Shown one piece after another: positions 25,183-35,043 of a stretch of 64,000 nucleotides of DNA. A program made the position numbers and the translations under genes. The DNA lies in NCBI GenBank assembly GCA_963782345.1, contig CAWAJF010000003.1, positions 1 to 64,000 of the forward strand, read 5' to 3'. This DNA is from DASUPK01 sp963782345 (lineage in GTDB: Bacteria > Actinomycetota > Thermoleophilia > Solirubrobacterales > 70-9). Below the pieces are notes generated by a model. The model searched no databases, was not told where the DNA came from, and saw nothing but the letters and a program-made list of their open reading frames with translations. Position 1 is the stretch's first letter, and every line of letters begins with the position of its first letter.

Positions 25183-26808
25183 ATGATCGGCGTTGTGCTT
25201 GGCCTTGCCTGCCTGACCGCGCCGGCTCGGGCGGCCTCGCCCTTCGGCAGCGGGCCCGCGGCTCATCCGGCCGCCAAGAAGAAGTGAGCCAAGCACAAGC
25301 ACAAGCACAAGCACAAGCACAAGCACAAGCACAAGCACCGCTCCGCGAAAAAGTGCCGGAAACGACGGGTATCACCGCAGCCGCTGTCCCCGCCGTCCCC
25401 GCCGTCTCCGCCGGTCGTGCCGGCCCTCGGAGCGACCGCTCCTTCGGCTCCGATTTCGGTCGCCTCGGACCCGCCGCTCTTCCCCGATTTCGATCCTCGG
25501 ATCCACGACTACACCGTCCGCTGCACCGGTGACCCCGTCATGCTCAGCGGGTCGTCGGCGGCCTGGCCGGGCGGCGTGAGCATGTCGGTCGACGGGCATG
25601 GGCCGTTCGCGGCGGACTTCCAGCAGGCCGTCCCGCTCTCGCCGAATCAGGAATTCGAGTTCGACACGACCTCGCGTGAAGGTTCGGAACCCTACTTCGC
25701 CCGCTGCCTGCCGACCGATTTTCCGGCCTGGAATTACGAGCGTTCGGACGAGCCGGACAGACCATTCTACGTCATCGCTCTCAGGCGAAATCCCGCCGGC
25801 GCCAATTACGTGGTCGTCTTCGACAACCACGGCGTCCCGGTTTGGTGGTATCCCGCGGCGATCGGTCTCGGCGACGCCTCCGCTCTTAGCGACGCAACGC
25901 TCAGCTGGGCACGGGGCGACCTGGGCGGGTTCGAGATCCATCAGCTGGACGGCACGCTGGCGGACACGGTCTCCTTCCAGGGCTCGACGACAAACGATCA
26001 CGACATGCAGCCGTTGCCGAACGGGAATTTCCTCCTGATCTCCTACAAGCTCCGTGCCACGACCGTCGACCTGACCCCGATCGGCGGGGCGCCCGACCAG
26101 ACGGTGCGAGACGCCGCGATCCAGGAGGTTGACCCGAATGGCACCGTCGTCTGGGAGTGGAACAGTAAGGATCACATCGGGATCGATCAGATCGCGGCGA
26201 ATTGGCAGAGCCAGGTCGCGGGCAGTGCGGAGCCACACGATCTGCTGCATCTCAACTCGGTCGAGCCCGACGGCGACTCGGTGGTGATCTCCCTTCGGTT
26301 CACCAATGCCATCTACAAGATCAGCCGCGACCCCGGTGACGTCGAATGGAAGCTGGGCGGGACCACCATTCCGCAGAGCCTGAACGTGACGGGCGACCAC
26401 CCGAGCTCCCCGATCGCCGGCCAGCATGACGCGCGGATCCTTCCTGACGGAACGCTGACCCTGCACGACAACGAGACGGGATCGGGCCTGCCGCCGCGCG
26501 CAGTCCGTTACGCCATCGATGAGACGGCTGGAACGGCGACCCAGCTCGAGTCGATCGAGGATCCGGACATCCCGACCGCCGGATGCTGTGGAAGCGCTCG
26601 GCTCTCACCCACGGGGAACTGGCTGATCAGCTGGGGTCAGAGGTCACAGGTCACCGAGTTCGCGCCGAACGGCGATCGCAACTTCAGATTGACGTTTGGC
26701 CCGGATCTGACGACGGCCCCGTTTACCTACCGGGCCTTTCCGGTTCCGCCAGGCTGGCTCAACGCCGCCCGCCTGCGATCGGGCATGAGCAGCCAGTATC
26801 CGCGCTGA
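25183..26808 (+). CDS. secreted arylsulfotransferase-like protein, interrupted by an in-frame TGA
   Basis: ATG 25183 (or GTG 25165) opens a signal peptide (MIGVVLGLACLTAPARAASP), then KKK and a TGA at 25285-25287. The same frame continues without another stop through a (Lys-His)8 tract and a basic, Pro-rich linker into a ~440-residue Arylsulfotran_2/ASST-like domain. That domain has TTNDHDMQPLPNGNFLLISY, WEWNSKDH, EPHDLLHLNSVE and GQHDARILPDG, whose His residues correspond to the family active-site region. A downstream GTG (25417) would give a protein without export signal. The TGA occupies a place where similar basic tracts carry Cys (TGC). Confidence 0.7.
25291..25338 (+). repeat. (AAGCAC)8 microsatellite coding a Lys-His tract
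   Basis: Eight perfect hexamers in tandem, in frame with the arylsulfotransferase-like protein, encode alternating Lys and His. They start 4 nt after the in-frame TGA. Such a repeat can change copy number by slippage without changing frame. The tract could bind metal or anionic polymer. Confidence 0.95.
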
Positions 26809-26892
26809 GGGTCCTAGGGCTGCCCGCCGGCGGCACCGCGCCGAAGGCCGCGGCAGGCCGGCTTCGTAGTCCGCTCGCCGTGGAGAGCCCCG

Positions 26893-27996
26893 CTACCTCC
26901 CGCCGGTGAAGCGGGTGAAGGCGGCGAGCGCCGGCTTCGGCGAGTGATCGAGGTTGAGCAGGCCGAAGCTCGTGCAGAGGGCACAGTTCCCGGACATGTC
27001 GGCGGGGATGTCGCGCCAGCTGAACCAGTCCACCCCGGCGATCCGGTAGCGCTTGCGGTTCTTGCGTGAGAACTTGAAGGCGGCCTTCAGCATCTTCTTC
27101 TGGCCCTTGACCCCCTTGTAGAGGTTGCTCCTGCCGTGGCCCGAGCCCCAGCCGATCTCGGTCAGGTAGACCTTCGTCCGCTTCGCGTGGCGACGCTGGA
27201 GCACCTGGCGGGCCTTGCGGAGCTGGAAGGCGATCCCCTTGATGTTGGGCGAGTAGGGGTGGAGCGCGACCGCGTCGAACAGGCCGCGCACGTGCTTGAA
27301 GCGGTAGAGCTTGTCGAGGAAGCGCCACATCGTCATCCCGTTGGGTGGGGTGCCGAAGAGACCGGCGAGGATGATCCTGGCGCCCGGGTCGACCTGGTGG
27401 ATCGCGGGCGTGGCGCTCCGGAGCAGCTGGTAGTACGCCTTCGGCGTCGGCTTCGGCCGCATGTAGGTGGCTGAGTTGGGCTCGTTCCAGAGCTGCCACT
27501 CGGTGATCGGGTCGTACGGCGGCGCGTAGGCGTCGCTCGGGTCCGTCCAGAAGCTCCCGCGCGGCCCGTAGCGCGCGACGAGCGCCTGCAGCATCAGCGG
27601 CCAGCGCTGCCGGCCGATCGCGGAGCGCATCGGCGTGACGCGGTCGCAGTAGAAGGCCGGGATGCCCGAGCAGTCGCGGGCCCAGGGCGGCGTCCCGAAC
27701 ACGAACGGCCGCACCGGGATGCCCAGCGCGGCGGCACCCGCCATCACCGGGTCGAAGTTGGAGAAGTTGTAGGTCCCCGGGCTCGGCTCGAGCTCCTCCC
27801 AGCCGAAGGGCAGCCTGAGGTTGCCCACGTGCGCCTGGCCCATGCGGGCGAGGTCGGCACCGTCCGGCTGGAAGGTCGAGGTGACGCCGAAGAAGCCCGG
27901 CGCCGCGATCGCCGCCGGCGTCACCGAAGCGACGGCCGAGGCCGCGAGGACCAGGACGATCAGGGCTCGCAGGCTTCGCCCGCGCCGCGTGATCAC
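26893..27996 (-). CDS. secreted clan GH-A glycosidase-like protein (paralogue 1)
   Basis: 367 residues from GTG 27996. After an N-terminal signal peptide (LIVLVLAASAVASVTPAAIA) comes a TIM-barrel-like domain: FFGVTSTFQPDGADLARMG, WQLWNEPNS with acid/base Glu 172, and KVYLTEIGWGSG with nucleophile Glu 280. It resembles GH39/GH5-type families. Its start overlaps the stop of the small membrane protein gene (GTGA), so the two are coupled. This copy has an extra Cys-containing insert (DCSGIPAFYCDRV) absent from the other three paralogues. Substrate unknown; location predicted extracellular. Confidence 0.75.
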   Translation of the reverse strand: MITRRGRSLRALIVLVLAASAVASVTPAAIAAPGFFGVTSTFQPDGADLARMGQAHVGNLRLPFGWEELEPSPGTYNFSNFDPVMAGAAALGIPVRPFVFGTPPWARDCSGIPAFYCDRVTPMRSAIGRQRWPLMLQALVARYGPRGSFWTDPSDAYAPPYDPITEWQLWNEPNSATYMRPKPTPKAYYQLLRSATPAIHQVDPGARIILAGLFGTPPNGMTMWRFLDKLYRFKHVRGLFDAVALHPYSPNIKGIAFQLRKARQVLQRRHAKRTKVYLTEIGWGSGHGRSNLYKGVKGQKKMLKAAFKFSRKNRKRYRIAGVDWFSWRDIPADMSGNCALCTSFGLLNLDHSPKPALAAFTRFTGGR

Positions 27997-28409
27997 GGCT
28001 TCGGCATCCTGCGCCTGGCCAGGGCCATTCCGGCGACGATGACCAGCAGCAGAGCGATCAGCCCGATCGCGGCCGGATCGCCGGCGGCGCTTCCGAACGC
28101 GGCCAGCGCCGAGGGTTGATCTCCTGCGACCGCCGGGGCACCTCCCTTCACGCCGGCCGGGGCACCGAGCGATCCCGCGGTCGCGATCGCCGCCAGCACC
28201 TTCCCGGACTTGATTTGCCGCAACCGCGAGACGACGTGGGGCGGAAGGCGGCCCGGATCGGCAACCGGTGCCGCCCCGGGGCTCTCCGCCTTGCCCTTGG
28301 CGTCCGGGAGGTCAAGGGTGTACTCGTTCACCGCCGGTGTGGCGACGGCAGTCGCGGGCATGGCCAGTGCGAGCACCACGAGCAGGATGACCGCCCCGAT
28401 GGGCCGCAT
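27993..28409 (-). CDS. small signal-peptide / C-terminal TM protein of the ligase module
   Basis: 138 residues from ATG 28409. An N-terminal signal peptide (GAVILLVVLALAMPATAVAT) is followed by NEYTLDLPDAKG, a Pro/Ala/Gly-rich spacer and a C-terminal membrane helix (AAIGLIALLLVIVAGMALA) with RRR just inside. The layout suits a wall-spanning tether anchored in the membrane. It matches the small protein at 32.6-33.1 kb (xEYLPxxP after the signal peptide, basic C-terminal anchor). It is divergent from the O-antigen ligase gene with a 40-nt gap. No known family recognised. Confidence 0.65.
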   Translation of the reverse strand: MRPIGAVILLVVLALAMPATAVATPAVNEYTLDLPDAKGKAESPGAAPVADPGRLPPHVVSRLRQIKSGKVLAAIATAGSLGAPAGVKGGAPAVAGDQPSALAAFGSAAGDPAAIGLIALLLVIVAGMALARRRMPKP

Positions 28410-28449
28410 AGTATCCGCGCCTCTTGTCGTTCGATCGTTCGCCTCTGCC

Positions 28450-30384
28450 ATGCCCAAGCTCACTCCGCCGGCCGATCTCACCAAACACGCGACAACAGCG
28501 GTCGTCGCGGTCCTCGTGGTTCTGCTTTCCCTGGGAGCGGGAGGTTACTCCGCGGGATTGCGCTCGGCGATTGCGGTCGTCTCCTGGGCAGCGATCCTGG
28601 GAGGGATCGCCTTCGGGCTCCTGCCGCGCTCTCGGATTCCGGGCGCGGCCCTGGTCGCGGGCGGGATGCTCACCGTTCTCGCGCTGCTCAGCGCGATCTC
28701 CGTTGCCTGGGGGAGCGACGACGGTGCGGCGGTTGAGGCCACAGTGCTGGTGGCTGCCTATCTCGGGATCTTCGCGCTCACCGTGCTCGCTGCCCGGGAG
28801 GGGGATGCGCGGAGCTGGCTGGCCGGGCTCGCGCTCGGCATCGCTCTGGTGGGCGCCCTCGCCGTTCTCAACCGTCTGATCCCCGGCCTGCCCGGGGGCG
28901 ACGAGCAGATCGCCAACCTGCTGCCCTCCGCCCGCGGCCGACTCAGCTACCCGATCGGCTACTGGAACGCGACGGCCTGCCTACTCGCCTTCGGAGCGCT
29001 GCTGATGATCTGGCTGGGGGCGACGGCGCGCACCCAGGCCGGTCGCGCGACGGCGGTCGCGACCATCCCGATGCTCGCCCTCGGGATCTACCTCGCCTCG
29101 TCTCGTGGTGCGTTCGCCGCCCTCCTCCTCGGCATCGTCGTCCTGGTCGGGATTGGTCCTCGCCGCATGGTCCTGCTCAGCTCGATCGCGATCGGTGGAC
29201 TCGGCGCCGGCTTCGCAATCGCGGTCGCGAGTCGTCGGACCGAACTGCTCAACGCTGTGGGCCCGCACGTGGGCAGTCAAGGGGCCGACGTGGTCGGGGT
29301 GACCGTCCTCTCCATGCTCTTCGTGGCGGGCGTTCGGCTGGCCCTCGACGGAACCGCCCAGCGGCTGCGGGTGTCGCCGCTCCTTGCCCGGGTGGGGGTC
29401 GGGGCGCTCGTGGTGGGTTGCATCGTCGGGGCGGCCCTCGCCGATCCGAGCAAGCGATTCGACGAGTTCAAGAGCGTGCCCGCCAACCAGGAGTCCGGCA
29501 GGAGCACCTTCATCACCAGCCACCTCGCCAGCGGCAGCGGCAGCGGCCGCTGGCAATTCTGGGGAGTGGCGATCGACGCGTTCGGCGACGAGCCGGTGCA
29601 CGGGATCGGGGCGGGCGGGTTCGCCGCCTATTGGACTGAGCACGCACCGATCAGCCGGGCGACGAAGCAGGCTCATTCTCTCTACCTGGAGAAGCTCGGC
29701 GACCTCGGCCCCCTGGGGCTGCTGACGGTGGTCGGGTTCCTCGTGGTGCCGATTGCGGTGGGCGTGCGCCGCCGGGCGGCGATGCCGGGCGGGGAGGCCG
29801 GAGTGGCCATCGCGCTCGGTGCAGCCGTTGCCCTCTCCGCAGGGATCGAATGGATCTTCCAGATCCCCGTCGTCTTCGGCGTCGGCGTCGTGGTGATGGC
29901 CGTGCTCTCGGGGCCGTCGCTGGCCGCGCCGCTGCAGACGTTCGAGGCGAGACGGTCCGGCGCCGGCTCCAGGCCCGCGTTGAAGGCTGTCCTCACGGTG
30001 CTGGGGTGCGCCGCTGTGCTGGTGGCGGGCGATCAATTCCTGGCCCAGCGGAGCCTCGATGCGAGCCAGTCGGCAGCCCGCACGGGGGACCTGCACGAGG
30101 CTGCCGTCCGGGCTCGCCGGGCGATCGCCCTCGAGCCCTGGGCGGCGGAACCACATCTTCAGCTTGCTCTGGTCCAGGAGAGCGCCGGGGCCCTGCCGGC
30201 GGCGGCCCGTTCGATCGAGAAGGCGATCGAGGACGCACCCGACGATTGGAGCCTGTGGCTGGTCCGCGCACGCATCGCAACCCGACAAGGTCGCCTGGAC
30301 GAGGCGCTCAGCGCGCTGGCGCGAGCGCGCAGGCTGAACCCACGCGCGCCGGTCTTCTCGCTGACCGGGCCGCTCCCGGTCTGA
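28450..30384 (+). CDS. O-antigen ligase / polymerase-like membrane protein with TPR tail (copy 1)
   Basis: 644 residues from ATG 28450. About 12 membrane segments with LSYPIGYWNATACLLAFGAL, LASSRGAFAALLLGIVVL and the periplasmic loop ending KQAHSLYLEKLGDLGPLGLL are hallmarks of the Wzy_C/WaaL family, which joins or polymerises lipid-linked glycans. The last ~130 residues form TPR-like helices (RRAIALEPWAAEPHLQLALV, ARIATRQGRLDEALSALARA). It is divergent from the small SP-TM gene and convergent with the GH-A gene at 30.4 kb. Confidence 0.85.
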   Translation: MPKLTPPADLTKHATTAVVAVLVVLLSLGAGGYSAGLRSAIAVVSWAAILGGIAFGLLPRSRIPGAALVAGGMLTVLALLSAISVAWGSDDGAAVEATVLVAAYLGIFALTVLAAREGDARSWLAGLALGIALVGALAVLNRLIPGLPGGDEQIANLLPSARGRLSYPIGYWNATACLLAFGALLMIWLGATARTQAGRATAVATIPMLALGIYLASSRGAFAALLLGIVVLVGIGPRRMVLLSSIAIGGLGAGFAIAVASRRTELLNAVGPHVGSQGADVVGVTVLSMLFVAGVRLALDGTAQRLRVSPLLARVGVGALVVGCIVGAALADPSKRFDEFKSVPANQESGRSTFITSHLASGSGSGRWQFWGVAIDAFGDEPVHGIGAGGFAAYWTEHAPISRATKQAHSLYLEKLGDLGPLGLLTVVGFLVVPIAVGVRRRAAMPGGEAGVAIALGAAVALSAGIEWIFQIPVVFGVGVVVMAVLSGPSLAAPLQTFEARRSGAGSRPALKAVLTVLGCAAVLVAGDQFLAQRSLDASQSAARTGDLHEAAVRARRAIALEPWAAEPHLQLALVQESAGALPAAARSIEKAIEDAPDDWSLWLVRARIATRQGRLDEALSALARARRLNPRAPVFSLTGPLPV

Positions 30385-30405
30385 CGGAGCCGGTCGCGGC
30401 GCGGC

Positions 30406-31452
30406 CTAGGGAGTGCCGCCGGTCAGGCGGGTGAAGGCGCGCCACGACGGCTTCGGATCGAAGCTCGACGTGAACAGGCCCGTGTGCTGGAACCAGATGC
30501 CGCCCGGGACATCGCGCCACGAGTACCAGATCACGCCGGGGATCCTGTAGCGCTTGCGGTTCTTGGCCAGGAGCTTGAAGCTGCTGTGCAGGTACTTGGC
30601 CTGGCGCCGCCGCGACACGGTCAGCGCTGTCCGGGGGCCTCCGGTCGCCCAGCCGAGCTCCGTGATCCAGAGCTTGGCCTTCCTGTCCCTGTGCTCGGCC
30701 ATGATCCGGCGCATGTCCCCGGCCCGGGCGAGGGCCTGCTTCGGCGTGGTCGAGTACGGGTGCAGCGCCGCTGCGTCGAAGAGCCGCTTGGCCCGGTTGC
30801 GGTAGATGCCGCCCAGGAAGCGATCGCCGTCCATCCCGTGCCTGATCCGCGGAGTGGGGAAGAGGCCGGCGAGGACGATCCGACCGCGTGGGTCGCCGCC
30901 CTTGATGCCGGCGTGGAACCTCTTCAGCAGGCGGACGTACTGCTTCGGGTTCGGCTTGCGGTACCAGAAGCTCGGCGAGTTGACCTCGTTCCAGAGCTGC
31001 CACCAGACGATCGCGAGGCGCGGCACCGTCGGGTGCTGATTCCAGAAGATGCCGTCGTGGCCGTAGCGCTGGGCGGCCGCCGCGACGAAGCGCCGGAAGT
31101 CGCCCCAATGCTTCTTCCCGGGCGGCAGGTTGGGGCGCCGGGACACCCATCGCGGGGAGCCGTAGACCGTCGGCAGCACCCGGATCCCGTTCTCCGCCGC
31201 GGTCTCGACGATCTGGTCGTAGTGACCCCAGTCATAGGGGGCTCCGGCGGTGGGCTGGACCGCCCCCCAATAGAGGTTGATGCGAAGGGTGCCGACGCGC
31301 GCGGGGCCCATCCGGTTGATCTCCGTGGGGCTCGGGTCGTTCGCCGGGATCACGCCGTAGAACGCCCGCGGCGCGGCGTGCGCCGCCGGGGCGGCGCCCA
31401 GGGAGACCACCAAAACGGCCAAGGCCGCGATCCAGCGCGCCTTCGCGCTCAT
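30406..31452 (-). CDS. secreted clan GH-A glycosidase-like protein (paralogue 2)
   Basis: 348 residues from ATG 31452, which gives a standard signal peptide (WIAALAVLVVSLGAAPAAHA); upstream GTG codons only extend it. FYGVIPANDPSPTEINRMG, VWWQLWNEVNSPSFWYRKPN (Glu 156) and LWITELGWATGG (Glu 265) mark the catalytic residues of a GH-A barrel. Note NEVN in place of the usual NEPN. It converges on the first ligase gene with 21 nt between stops and shares its direction with paralogue 3, which lies 87 nt upstream. Confidence 0.75.
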   Translation of the reverse strand: MSAKARWIAALAVLVVSLGAAPAAHAAPRAFYGVIPANDPSPTEINRMGPARVGTLRINLYWGAVQPTAGAPYDWGHYDQIVETAAENGIRVLPTVYGSPRWVSRRPNLPPGKKHWGDFRRFVAAAAQRYGHDGIFWNQHPTVPRLAIVWWQLWNEVNSPSFWYRKPNPKQYVRLLKRFHAGIKGGDPRGRIVLAGLFPTPRIRHGMDGDRFLGGIYRNRAKRLFDAAALHPYSTTPKQALARAGDMRRIMAEHRDRKAKLWITELGWATGGPRTALTVSRRRQAKYLHSSFKLLAKNRKRYRIPGVIWYSWRDVPGGIWFQHTGLFTSSFDPKPSWRAFTRLTGGTP

Positions 31453-31539
31453 TCGGGGCTGGTTTGGCTGCGATTCACTCACCGACTCGGATAACACGCG
31501 AACCCGGGGGCCCGTTGCGGCGGCGCGGCTATCTCCCGA

Positions 31540-32590
31540 TCAGGGCGTTCCGCCGGTGAGGCCGGTGAATGCGGACCACGCGGGCTTCGGGTCGAAGTCG
31601 GCCGTGAAGAGGCCGGTGTGCTGGAACCAGATGCCGCCCGGGACGTCGCGCCACGAGTACCAGATCACGCCGGGGATCTTGTAGCGCCTGCGGTTCTTGG
31701 CAAGCAGGTTGAAGGTCTTGCGCAGGTAGGTCGCCTGTCGGTGGGGCGAGACGGTGAGGGCCGTCGGAGGATTGCCGCCGGTGGCCCAGCCGATCTCGGT
31801 GATCCAGATGGGAGCGCGCTTGTCCTTGAACCGGCCCATGATCCGGCGCGCGTCCCGGACGGCGTTCAGGGCGTCGTGGGGAGTGGTGGCGTAGGGATGC
31901 ACTGCCACCGCGTCGAAGAAGCGCTTGGCCTTGTGCTTGTAGAGACCGGGCAGGTAGCGATCGATCGGGATTCCATGCTTCACCCTGGGCGACCTGAACA
32001 GGCCCGTCAACACGACCTTCGCGGACGGGTCGCCGCTCTTGATGCCGCGGTCGAACACCTTCAGCAGGCGCGTGTACTGCGCCGGGTTCGGCTTTCGGTA
32101 CCAGAAGCTCGGCGAGTTGGCCTCGTTCCATAGCTGCCACCAGATCACCGGCAGCTTCGGCGTAGCCCGGGTGCTCGGACCAGAACGTGCCATTGGCGCC
32201 GTAGCGAGCCGCCGCTCCGCTGACGAACGCCCTGAAGTCGTTCATGTGGGCCTTGGAGGGCGGGTGGTTCGTCTTGTCGGAGGCCCAAGTGGGTGAGCTG
32301 TAGACCGTCGGGAGGACGCGGATCCCCTGTTCGGCGGCGGCGCCGATGATCGTGTCGTAGTAGCTCCAGTCAAGGGGCGAGCCGGCCGTCGGCTGCACCG
32401 CTCCCCAGACGAAGTTGAGGCGGAGCGTTCCCACCTTGCCCGCGCCCATCCGGGCGATCTCCGTGGCGTCCGGGTCGTTGGCGGGAATCACCCCGTAGAA
32501 CTCGCGGGGGGCGGTCACAGCACTCGCGTGGGGGGCGAGTCCGAGGCAAACCAGCAGGGTCGTCGCTGCAATCAGGCGGCGCAAGGTCAC
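31540..32590 (-). CDS. secreted clan GH-A glycosidase-like protein (paralogue 3, frame-disrupted)
   Basis: GTG 32590 follows a good ribosome site (AGGAAAGGA) and opens a signal peptide (LRRLIAATTLLVCLGLAPHA) and FYGVIPANDPDATEIARMG. At about 32165-32170 the frame changes: FWSEHPG continues in the next frame as TPKLPVIWWQLWNEANSPSF, then IWITEIGWATGG, ending at 31540. One extra G in a GGG run restores a protein colinear with paralogue 2. It lies 10 nt behind the small SP-TM gene. The two halves are therefore one gene. Confidence 0.75.
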
Positions 32591-32600
32591 GATTCCTTTC

Positions 32601-33115
32601 CTATGCGGCTTCGTCCGGGCCGGCGATGATCTCGCCATCCGGGGTTCTCGGGCTGCTTGCCGGCGGGGAGCTCGGGTCCCGCTTGGGCTCCGGCTCGCCG
32701 TCGGTGATCTGCCTGCGCCGCAGCGTCATCCCGACCGCCGCCGCGATCACCGCCGCGATCATCAGCAGGACGAGCGGGATTCAGCAGGATGCTCCCCGAG
32801 GAGCCGTCTCCGCCGGATCCGTCCGATGGGGAGCCGCCGACGGGCACCACGGTGGCGGCGTCCTTGTGCTTCTTGGCCTTCTTCTTCTCCTGCCCCTTGT
32901 CCTGAACCACCACTCCGTCGCTCGGCTGCGGCTGCGGCAGCGTGGTGGTCTGGGCGGCCGTCGGTGGACGAGTGACTGGAGGCCGGATGCGCTCCGGACT
33001 GCGGCACCTTGGGCAGGTACTCGCTTCCGGCGGGGCCGGCCAGTGCGGAGGGCGCGAAGGCAAGCGAGACCAGCGCCGCCGCGATCAGCCCGTGGATTGT
33101 CTTGCGTGAGGTCAT
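32601..33115 (-). CDS. small signal-peptide / C-terminal TM protein, copy 2 (frame-disrupted)
   Basis: ATG 33115 starts TSRKTIHGLIAAALVSLAFA and a signal peptide ending SALAGPAG-SEYLPKVPQ. The frame shifts near 32995 into PPVTRPPTAAQTTTLPQPQP and a Lys-rich stretch (KKKAKKHKD), then again near 32781 into a C-terminal membrane helix (LVLLMIAAVIAAAVGM) with LRRRQ. It ends at TAG 32601. The total length of 515 nt is not a multiple of three, as expected for uncorrected indels. Its architecture and position match the protein at 27993-28409. Confidence 0.6.
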
Positions 33116-33166
33116 GCGATTCGGTGAGGGGCGAAGATACTGACTTGCCCTACTGCTGGGCGTCCA

Positions 33167-35043
33167 ATGTCCACAGCGATCAGACAACACGCGGGGGCGG
33201 GCCTGGTTGCGGCGGCTGTCATCGCCGCCGCTTTTGCCCAGGGCCTCTTCAATCCGACCGGATACGCGGCGGCCTCGATTGTGACCTGGGCGGCCGTGAT
33301 CGCGGGACTGGTCGGCAGGGCGCTGCCCGTGACGCCGGTCGGCCGGGTGGCAGCCCTGGCGGGAGTCTGTCTGGCCGGAATCGCCCTGCTCGCCGCGGCG
33401 TCGGTGGGGTGGGCCCATGATCAGGGCCGCGCCTTCGACGAGGCGGTCAGGGTCTCGTTCTACCTCGCCCTGTTCGCGCTGGCGGTCTGCACCGGCAGCG
33501 TCGCCGGCCGCGCTCAATGGCTCGCCGGACTCACCGCCGGCCTCGGCGTCGTCTCGGCGATCGCGGTGTTCGCCTACCTGCAGCCGGGCGTCCTCGACAG
33601 CGGGGGAAGCGACGTGCCGGGAGCCGGCGGGCGGCTCGCATATCCGATCGGCTACTGGAACGGAGCGGCCGCCATGCTGGGCGCCGCGGCCATTCTGCTC
33701 GCGTATGGCGGGGCGCGGGCGCCGGCGCGTTCCCTCCGGACGCTCGCGATCGCGGCGATCCCCCTGGCCCTCCTCGGCGTCTGGCTGACGAGCTCCAGGG
33801 GGGGCGCGGCGGCGGTGGTGATCGCCGGAGCCGTGCTGGTGGCGACTTCGCCGAACCGCTCCCGCCAGCTGGTCGCGATCGCGATCGGCGCCGGGGGCGC
33901 CGCGGTCCTGATCCTCGCCGCCGACCAGATGCATGCGCTCACCTCGCCGATCGTCGACTCGGCGAAGCGGGCTGACGGAGACCGCATGACGGGCATCTCC
34001 CTCGCGGTGGTCGGAGTCGTCGCGGCGGCCGCCTGGTGGGCCGATGGCCGGGAGCCCAGGATTCGCGTCTCCCGGCGCCTCGGAGTGGCGCTCGGCGGGC
34101 TCGCGATCGCCGGCGTCGTCGTTGCCGTGGTCGCCGCCCATCCCGTCAAGAAGCTCCACGAGTTCGAGGCGCCGCCGCCGACCCGCGTCGGGGTTCCAGT
34201 CGGAGGCGGCGGGCTTCAGCTCCAACGGGCGCTGGCAGTTCTGGGGCCAGGCAGTGGACGCCTTCGAGAGCGCTCCCGTCGGCGGTCTCGGCGCCGGCGG
34301 GTTCGAGGAGTGGTGGGGCGAGACACGCAACCGTGCCGCTCTTCGTTCGCAACCCTCACTCGCTACCGCTGCAGGAGGCAGCCGAGCTCGGCATCCCCGG
34401 GATTGCGCTCTTCCTCACGTTCGTCGGCGCCCTCGCGCTGGCCGCGCGCCGCCGCCTTGGCGAAGGACGGGCTGGAGACGGAGGCGTTCTCCTGGCCGTC
34501 GTGGTGGCGGGCGCCGTCGGCGCGGCGGTCGACTGGACCTGGGAGATCCCGGCGGTATACGGGCCCGCGGTCGCCTGCGCCGCGCTGCTCCTCGTCTCGA
34601 CTCCTTCCCGTCCCCTCGGGCGTGACGGCTACTGGCTTGGCCTGGGCACCGTCGCTGCGGCGTGGGTCGCGATGGTCGCGGGCGGGCTGGTCGTCCTCAC
34701 GGAGGTGGAGCTCAGCCAGAGTCGCGACGCGGCGGGAGGAGATCGGATTGCCGAGGGCATCGATCGGGCGCGGGCCGCCAGGACCGTTCAGCCGTGGTCG
34801 GCGGAGCCCTACACGCAGCTGGCGCTGCTGGAGCAGCAGCGGGGCGACCTGCCCCAGGCGTTCGCCTACCTGCGCCAGGCGGAGCAGCGCGACTCCGAGG
34901 ATTGGCGGCTGGTCCTGATTGAGGCTACTCTCCAACATGCGAGCGGAAACGACGCGGCCGCGCGATCGGCGTTCGCGCGAGCACAGCGTCGCGCCCCTCT
35001 CTCGCTGGGGCCGGTCGTGTTCGCCCAGCAGAATCAGGGATGA
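33167..35043 (+). CDS. O-antigen ligase / polymerase-like membrane protein with TPR tail (copy 2, frame-disrupted)
   Basis: ATG 33167 begins ten or more membrane segments with LAYPIGYWNGAAAMLGAAAI and LTSSRGGAAAVVIAGAVL. Two frame changes, near 34195 and 34325, separate three colinear parts: ...HEFEAPPP, then SSNGRWQFWGQAVDAFES, then VRNPHSLPLQEAAELGIPGI. The C-terminal TPR part (TVQPWSAEPYTQLALLEQQR) matches copy 1. The stop overlaps the ATG of the glycosylphosphotransferase by 4 nt, tying the ligase to chain initiation. Confidence 0.8.

Noticed and set aside
25285..25287. Selenocysteine codon
   Set aside because: No downstream hairpin was recognised and the protein family is not known to use selenocysteine. 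Error or nonsense mutation is simpler.
28981..30288. 435-codon minus-strand open frame inside the first ligase gene
   Set aside because: His/Arg/Asp-rich low-complexity translation opposite a clear Wzy_C protein.
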